Shown here: positions 6,370 through 9,651 of the stretch, in pieces
How the letters are laid out: the number at the start of each line of letters is the position of its first letter
Position numbering within the stretch: the stretch's first letter is position 1
Assembly: GCA_030531915.1 (NCBI GenBank)
Contig: JAUNMD010000001.1
Span: 18,455-28,105 of the forward strand
Length of the DNA: 9,651 nucleotides
Direction: 5' to 3'
From: Pseudomonadota bacterium
Lineage (GTDB): Bacteria; Pseudomonadota; Alphaproteobacteria; Rs-D84
Translations under genes and position numbers: made by a program
Notes under the pieces: model-generated
Seen by the model: only the letters and a program-made list of their open reading frames with translations
Told to the model about the DNA's origin: nothing
The model's database searches: none

Positions 6370-6372
6370 ATT
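6345..6372 (+). terminator. Intrinsic terminator of the candidate RNA
   Basis: GGCGCA (6348-6353) with TGCGCT (6358-6363) forms the core of the stem, extended by C-G, G-U and A-U pairs to 6345/6366. The loop is TTTA and the tail is TTTTTATT. If it is leaky, transcription continues into the second leader element. Confidence 0.6.
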
Positions 6373-6417
6373 ATTCAGACGAAAACAAACTCCTGATTAT
6401 ATTGGTCAGGAGGGTTC

Positions 6418-6501
6418 GTGGAATATATAAATACACGACACAATTCTAAGGATTGTTCTCAACCTCCTGACCACCAAAAACTTGGTGGTTTTTGTTTGTG
6501 A
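6418..6501 (+). CDS. Possible 27-codon leader peptide
   Basis: AGGAGG (6408-6413) stands 4 nt before a GTG at 6418, which opens a 27-codon frame (starting VEYINTRHNSKDCSQPPD) ending at TGA 6499-6501. The frame runs straight through the terminator hairpin and stops 5 nt before the Shine-Dalgarno of the next gene. Translation could therefore disrupt the hairpin and deliver ribosomes to the next start. The peptide has no recognisable domain and no run of one amino acid typical of classical attenuators. The same AGGAGG is also one arm of the leader helix, so it may be structural only. Confidence 0.22.
   Translation: MEYINTRHNSKDCSQPPDHQKLGGFCL
6470..6497 (+). terminator. Intrinsic terminator or attenuator within the leader
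   Basis: ACCACCAA (6470-6477) pairs perfectly with TTGGTGGT (6482-6489) around an AAAC loop, followed by TTTTTGTTT. It lies only about 20 nt before the ATG of the first Cys-rich gene, so it must be read through for that gene to be expressed from the upstream promoter. This makes it a good attenuator candidate. Confidence 0.7.
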
Positions 6502-6516
6502 TAGATAAGGAGGTGT

Positions 6517-6894
6517 ATGTTGAAAACATATTTTTTGCTTTTTGGAGTTTTTTTAATGTCAGTAACGAATGCGGTTGCCGCACAATCAATATGTAATAAC
6601 GAACGCGCGTGTATTTTGGAAGCACAGGCGAACTGTATGCAGTGGTGCTGTAAAAACGGTGATATACAAACTGATTATGACTGTCCAACAGGTTGGTTCT
6701 ATGACGAGATACTTGATGGGTGCAGGCATCTTGTTGATAGCGGTTCTGACAGCACTGGTTATTACACACAAAATTATGGAACTTGTGACGCGAGCTCTAC
6801 CACATACGATTGCTATGAACCGGCTAATATGGCAACAAGCATCAGTAAATGCACACGGGTAAACCTGCCATCGGCATTGTGTGCTGATAAATAA
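6517..6894 (+). CDS. Small exported Cys-rich protein, function unknown
   Basis: A 125-residue protein with a clear signal peptide (MLKTYFLLFGVFLMSVTNAV, predicted cut after residue 21 or 22). The mature part of about 103 residues has 11 cysteines (including a CC pair in MQWCCKNG), many acidic and aromatic residues, and segments such as YDCPTGWFYDEILDGC and YDCYEPANM. It is probably periplasmic, surface-attached or secreted and disulphide-bonded; the odd Cys number leaves one available for a partner. I do not recognise the family. The Shine-Dalgarno AAGGAGG is near-perfect and close to the ATG. It is preceded by the structured leader and attenuator-like hairpin, and followed 11 nt later by a second exported Cys-rich protein, so the two form an operon. 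Confidence 0.72.
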   Translation: MLKTYFLLFGVFLMSVTNAVAAQSICNNERACILEAQANCMQWCCKNGDIQTDYDCPTGWFYDEILDGCRHLVDSGSDSTGYYTQNYGTCDASSTTYDCYEPANMATSISKCTRVNLPSALCADK

Positions 6895-6905
6895 AGGGGG
6901 GCAAC

Positions 6906-7178
6906 ATGAAACGTAAATTTATTTTTATAATTGGTATGATATTGATGGTGTTGGCCCAGAATGTCGATGCGGCATGCGTGGCCACGGACAAATCGTACAC
7001 GGCGTGCAAGCCCGGGTATTATCTGAGTAATGGTGTTTGTTCTGTGTGTCCCGAAACTGGTACAAGTGCCGATAAAAACGCCACTGACATCACAGAATGT
7101 TACCTGCCATCGGGTACAACCGGCAACGACGCCACCGGTTCATTCGAATATACCAACGATTGTCATTACGGCAAATAA
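6906..7178 (+). CDS. Small exported protein with Cys-rich GYYLxxGxCxxCP motif
   Basis: A 90-residue protein. Residues 1-22 are a signal peptide (MKRKFIFIIGMILMVLAQNV, cut near DA|AC). The mature part of about 68 residues has six cysteines, arranged as CKPGYYLSNGVCSVCPETGT then ITECYLPSGTTG and a final NDC. The CxxGYYLxxGxCxxCP pattern resembles one unit of the growth-factor-receptor/TNFR-like Cys-rich repeats found in larger surface proteins. Here a single unit stands alone, which suggests a small surface or secreted module or the remnant of a larger protein. No enzyme function is indicated. Shine-Dalgarno AAAGGGGG lies 5 nt before the ATG. It is co-transcribed with the preceding Cys-rich gene, and its stop codon is part of the bidirectional terminator shared with rpiB. 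Confidence 0.75.
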   Translation: MKRKFIFIIGMILMVLAQNVDAACVATDKSYTACKPGYYLSNGVCSVCPETGTSADKNATDITECYLPSGTTGNDATGSFEYTNDCHYGK

Positions 7179-7202
7179 AAAACGCGCCATTGGCGCGTTT
7201 TT
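7173..7202. terminator. Bidirectional terminator between the Cys-rich pair and rpiB
   Basis: AAAAACGCGCC (7178-7188) pairs with GGCGCGTTTTT (7192-7202) around ATT. A-runs on one side and T-runs on the other serve both converging transcripts; rpiB stops 12 nt away on the minus strand. The sequence repeats the leuS terminator (6201-6230) at 29 of 30 positions, including the AAATAA with the last Lys codon and stop. Confidence 0.92.
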
Positions 7203-7213
7203 GTTTTCTATGA

Positions 7214-7660
7214 TTATGACATTTTTTGGATTCGGCGGACACGACGTTCGCAATCGTCGAATGGGCTTTCCAAAAATGTTTGTGCAACAACAAATGCCAT
7301 TTCGATATCAATATCGTCTGCGGCCAATGCCAAGACGTTGATGTCATCGTGAAAACGATCGTCACGGGCCTGTTCTGGGCGTTCACAGCGCGATGCGCGA
7401 ATGTGGCGATAGCGGTTCGCAGCAATCATAATGCCTGCGCCCGTGCCACAAATCAGGATTCCACGTGATTTTTTGTCGTTTTCCATTGCGTTTGCAACAT
7501 TTGCCGCGACATCTGGAAAGTCAACGGGGGTATTTGGATCATCTGTGCCCAGATTTACAACCTGATACCCGTCCGCCGCCAGCATTTCAATCAGGTACAA
7601 TTTCAGACCGACGCCACGGTGGTCTGATGCGATATAGATTTTAGATACGTTTTTATTCAT
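7214..7660 (-). CDS. rpiB: Ribose-5-phosphate isomerase B
   Basis: A 148-residue member of the RpiB/LacAB family, interconverting ribose-5-phosphate and ribulose-5-phosphate in the cytosolic pentose phosphate pathway. Near the N-terminus is ASDHRGVGLK (Asp13, His14), then VDFPD (46-50), RGILICGTGAG with the catalytic-type Cys71, AANRYRHIRA (80-89) and FHDDINVLAL (103-112). The usual RxHND reads RFHDD, so His104 is kept while the Asn is Asp. The C-terminal GGRHxxR phosphate-binding stretch reads DDCERRVRR, with the His absent but arginines present. These changes leave some doubt about exact substrate preference. The ATG overlaps the bactofilin stop by 4 nt (ATGA), and AAGGA lies just upstream inside that gene, so it is translationally coupled as the last gene of the operon. 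Confidence 0.9.
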   Translation of the reverse strand: MNKNVSKIYIASDHRGVGLKLYLIEMLAADGYQVVNLGTDDPNTPVDFPDVAANVANAMENDKKSRGILICGTGAGIMIAANRYRHIRASRCERPEQARDDRFHDDINVLALAADDIDIEMAFVVAQTFLESPFDDCERRVRRIQKMS

Positions 7661-8007
7661 TTTTCCTTGTCCTTGCGTTTTGCCAATTTACATTCCAAAC
7701 CAGTGTTGCCGGTGATGTTCAATGTGCGATACGACAGCACGCCTGTCATTTGCGCGGCACTGAACATATTTGCGGTGTCAACGGTTGCCGGCCCGTCCAA
7801 AGTGCCGTGCAAAAACAGCGTTTCGGCGACCACACGGCCAACCACGCGACCGCCCCGCCCGATTACAACCGTGCCCGCGGTAATGTTGCCAACAACGTGC
7901 CCATGAATCTGGACAACATGATCGGTTTTAATGTCGCCGGTCAATTTGCACCCCGCCCCGATAATTGTTGGGGACTGTTTTTCTTTTGCGTTTGTAAAAG
8001 CCAGCAT
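7657..8007 (-). CDS. Bactofilin
   Basis: A 116-residue bactofilin. These proteins polymerise without nucleotide into filaments at the membrane and position cell-wall enzymes or morphogenetic factors. The sequence shows the short disordered N-terminus (MLAFTNAKEKQS) and the start of the beta-helix at TIIGAGCKLTGDIKTDHVVQ. The repeating hydrophobic/Gly rungs GHVVGNITAGTVVIGRGGRV and VVAETLFLHGTLDGPATVDT follow, then a Lys/Arg-rich tail (LAKRKDKEK). Its gene starts 2 nt after the stop of the M23 peptidase gene, an arrangement known for bactofilins and their partner peptidases in several bacteria, and overlaps rpiB by 4 nt. AAAGGA serves as Shine-Dalgarno. Function in shape or local wall growth is inferred from family and neighbour. 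Confidence 0.92.
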   Translation of the reverse strand: MLAFTNAKEKQSPTIIGAGCKLTGDIKTDHVVQIHGHVVGNITAGTVVIGRGGRVVGRVVAETLFLHGTLDGPATVDTANMFSAAQMTGVLSYRTLNITGNTGLECKLAKRKDKEK

Positions 8008-8008
8008 T

Positions 8009-9289
8009 TTATTTTTCCTTTACGAATGTTGTTGGGTTAAATGGCGCACCCTTGTACCTGATTTCATAGTGCAGATGTGGGCCGGTACTGCGTCCCGACG
8101 ACCCACCAAGGCCGACGACCGTTCCGGGGCGAACCCAATCGCCACGTGATACCATAATTTGCGACAGATGGGCGTACAATGTTGTGAATCCCAAGCCGTG
8201 GTCAATTTCAACCGTTGTGCCATAACCCACGCGTTCGCCCGCCGAAACCACGCGGCCGGGGGCAACCGCCATCAGTTCTGTGCCGACCTTGCCCGCAAAG
8301 TCGATGCCGCGGTGACTCTTGGGCTTGCCGGTGAATGGGTCGTTGCGTTTGCCATAATTTGACGTAATGCGTACCTTTTTTACCGGTGCACCCAGTGGTA
8401 ATATTGTGTCCAGACGGGACAGACCGTGCCACAATTCCAAATCGTCGGCCAATTTTTGGTATTTGGGGTCAAGTTCCTGATCCAGTTCAATCGGGCTGAA
8501 TGCCGTGCCGACAAATGGGTTGGTGTATTTGTTTGCGCTGCGCACCAAAGATGCCTGTGACAGACCCAATGTCGCGATTGTGCCGTTGATTTGTTTCAGA
8601 TTCTTGCGCAAATCATCGATGTTATCAGATGACAGTTTGGACACCATGTCCACAATCTGGATGTCAGCGTCAGCAATCGCCTGCATGGATTCAACCATCT
8701 TGGCGGTGCGTTTCTTTAATTCTTCGTTTTCGGCGCGTGTCAATTCATATTCCGCCGACAATTCAGACAGTTTTGTGTATTCTGGCATGTATTCGTCATT
8801 CGTGAACATTTCCGTCAGACGTGTGCGCAAGAAATCCAATTCGCCCCATGTTTTCAGGCGGCTGTTCATCAATTCTTCTTTCTGTTTTTCGTCCAGTTTC
8901 TTGGAGTTCAGGATTTTGTCGTCGATGACGTTCAAACTGCGCGTCAAATCGTTATATTTTTTCAAATATGTCTGCAAATCAGACATTTGGCGTGCGTGGG
9001 TGGCGTGCGCCTCTTCCAGTTGCTGGGTGCGCTTTTGTAACAGGGGGCGGTGATACACGAATACGTATGTTGACCATGATGCCCAGATAATCAACCCAAC
9101 CTTGCCGCAAAACTTGGTAAAACGCCAGAAACTGCTCTGCTTGAACGTATAAACGTTGCCGCGCGGTGTGTCCATAACCGTAAATTCACGTGGCGGAAAT
9201 ATGCGCACAATCACGCGCCACAGCGCGCGAAACGGCGACGTAATCAACGCCCATAATGATGTAAAATGTCTGGCAATAAAACTTATCAT
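8009..9289 (-). CDS. Membrane-anchored M23 (LytM-type) peptidoglycan endopeptidase
   Basis: A 426-residue protein. The N-terminal 60 residues are basic and cytoplasmic or membrane-apposed, followed by one TM helix at about 63-79 (VGLIIWASWSTYVFVY). Residues 82-250 are periplasmic and rich in Glu/Lys/Leu, with coiled-coil stretches near 82-125 and 172-250. The C-terminal M23 domain (about 305-420) has a full zinc set: His326 and Asp330 (SHRGIDFAG), then His405 and His407 (GPHLHYEIR), with YAHL (His374) as the catalytic histidine. It is thus expected to be an active endopeptidase that cuts peptide cross-links in peptidoglycan, not a degenerate EnvC/NlpD-type activator. The architecture and the bactofilin encoded 2 nt downstream recall the LmdC/bactofilin pairs of alphaproteobacteria. 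The start overlaps the upstream methyltransferase by 4 nt (ATGA). Confidence 0.9.
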   Translation of the reverse strand: MISFIARHFTSLWALITSPFRALWRVIVRIFPPREFTVMDTPRGNVYTFKQSSFWRFTKFCGKVGLIIWASWSTYVFVYHRPLLQKRTQQLEEAHATHARQMSDLQTYLKKYNDLTRSLNVIDDKILNSKKLDEKQKEELMNSRLKTWGELDFLRTRLTEMFTNDEYMPEYTKLSELSAEYELTRAENEELKKRTAKMVESMQAIADADIQIVDMVSKLSSDNIDDLRKNLKQINGTIATLGLSQASLVRSANKYTNPFVGTAFSPIELDQELDPKYQKLADDLELWHGLSRLDTILPLGAPVKKVRITSNYGKRNDPFTGKPKSHRGIDFAGKVGTELMAVAPGRVVSAGERVGYGTTVEIDHGLGFTTLYAHLSQIMVSRGDWVRPGTVVGLGGSSGRSTGPHLHYEIRYKGAPFNPTTFVKEK

Positions 9290-9651
9290 TTCTGTCCCAG
9301 TTTAGACAATGTATCCGCAATAGTCAAGCCGTTGCGCAAAACGGCATCGTTGTTCATGGACAGGCCCGCATGCAGCGTCGCCCCGCCCCGTGTGCCCACG
9401 CGGCCCGATATCAGAACGCGTTCGGCGGTGCGCTTTGCCCCAAACAGCGGGAATATGTTGATGTCGCCGCATGTCGGTTTCATAGCGGCAATGATGGTGT
9501 CGATTGTGGTGGCGTCTGAAATCATCGCCAAATGCCCCCGCGGGCGCACACGGCGCAGGCACGCGCGTGTCCATGCGTGTAAATCCGCATTGTGGTGTGC
9601 GTTATGTGTGGCGGGCGTGCCGTGGAAATATGGCGGATTGGACACGACCAA
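9286..9651 (-). CDS. TrmN6-like (COG4123) N6-adenine methyltransferase, 3' part
   Basis: The frame enters from the right edge and reads 121 residues to TGA at 9288-9286. It begins with VVSNPPYF, the NPPY motif of N6-adenine (amino) methyltransferases, followed by a helix (ADLHAWTRACLRRVRPRGHL) and AMISDATTIDTIIAAM. A strand pair with FPLFGAKRTAERVLISGRVG comes next, the usual C-terminal half of COG4123 proteins related to tRNA1(Val) A37-N6 methyltransferase. The SAM-binding half lies outside the window. The TTG at 9651 is an edge codon, not a start. The stop overlaps the M23 start as ATGA. Substrate (tRNA versus other) is inferred from family only. Confidence 0.75.
   Translation of the reverse strand: MVVSNPPYFHGTPATHNAHHNADLHAWTRACLRRVRPRGHLAMISDATTIDTIIAAMKPTCGDINIFPLFGAKRTAERVLISGRVGTRGGATLHAGLSMNNDAVLRNGLTIADTLSKLGQK

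Larger units (their letters stand above)
6390..6516 (+). promoter_or_regulatory. Candidate switch-like 5' leader of the Cys-rich genes
   Basis: GGTCAGGAGG (6404-6413) is perfectly complementary to CCTCCTGACC (6463-6472), closing a domain with two hairpins: TCGTG/CACGA (6416-6420 with 6434-6438) and ACAATTC-TAA-GGATTGT (6440-6456). The left arm can instead pair with CTCCTGA (6390-6396 with 6406-6412). The right arm contains ACCTCCT (6462-6468), a perfect 7-nt complement of the Shine-Dalgarno AGGAGGT (6508-6514) of the next gene. Its last bases also enter the terminator stem at 6470-6489. These mutually exclusive pairings are what a transcriptional or translational switch would need. No known riboswitch consensus was recognised; a ligand is unknown. 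Confidence 0.5.

Noticed and set aside
6374..6403. Second promoter TTCAGA-18-TATATT directly before the leader
   Set aside because: Spacing and -35 match are weak, and a start near 6410 would cut through the leader helix; kept only as a remote alternative.
6413..6476. tmRNA or tRNA end, from GGTTCG and later GACCACCA
   Set aside because: The distance between the T-loop-like bases and CCA is about 55 nt and no T arm or acceptor stem forms; the CCA belongs to the terminator stem.
9649..9651. TTG as the start codon of the methyltransferase
   Set aside because: It is the codon at the window edge; the SAM-binding half of the domain must lie upstream, so the gene is partial.

Overview
The window looks like a chromosomal segment of a Gram-negative alphaproteobacterium. 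An autotransporter-type outer-membrane barrel, a bactofilin/M23-peptidase pair, an S4-TlyA methylase and a COG4123-type methyltransferase all fit that reading. The pair of small Cys-rich exported proteins is a style I associate with uncultured gut alphaproteobacteria; that lineage guess is inference and was not tested.

Layout. (1) 1-766, minus: 5' part of a secreted, barrel-type autotransporter protein that runs off the left edge, divergent from (2) 865-1990, plus: aroK (shikimate kinase) overlapping mscL (mechanosensitive channel), closed by a strong terminator. (3) 2049-3027: almost 1 kb without a credible gene, very poor in C on the plus strand. (4) 3028-3738: tlyA-type rRNA 2'-O-methyltransferase, apparently leaderless. 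(5) 3809-6206: leuS, a divergent leucyl-tRNA synthetase whose last ~70 codons are cut off by a 2-nt frameshift, followed by a strong terminator. (6) 6233-7202: an accessory block with a near-consensus promoter, a candidate ~85-nt RNA, a second structured leader with competing Shine-Dalgarno/anti-Shine-Dalgarno pairings and a terminator, then two small exported Cys-rich proteins. The terminators of leuS and of this block match at 29 of 30 bases. (7) 9651-7214, minus: a tightly coupled operon running methyltransferase, membrane-anchored M23 peptidase, bactofilin, rpiB. It converges on the Cys-rich pair and shares their bidirectional terminator.

How the genes may work together. The bactofilin and M23 peptidase probably act together on local cell-wall remodelling. 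aroK, rpiB, leuS, tlyA and the methyltransferase are housekeeping genes. The autotransporter and the Cys-rich pair face the cell surface. The most promising places for something undescribed are the two RNA elements before the Cys-rich genes, the leuS frameshift, and the strand-asymmetric gene desert. No tRNA, rRNA, CRISPR array, transposase or phage gene was seen.
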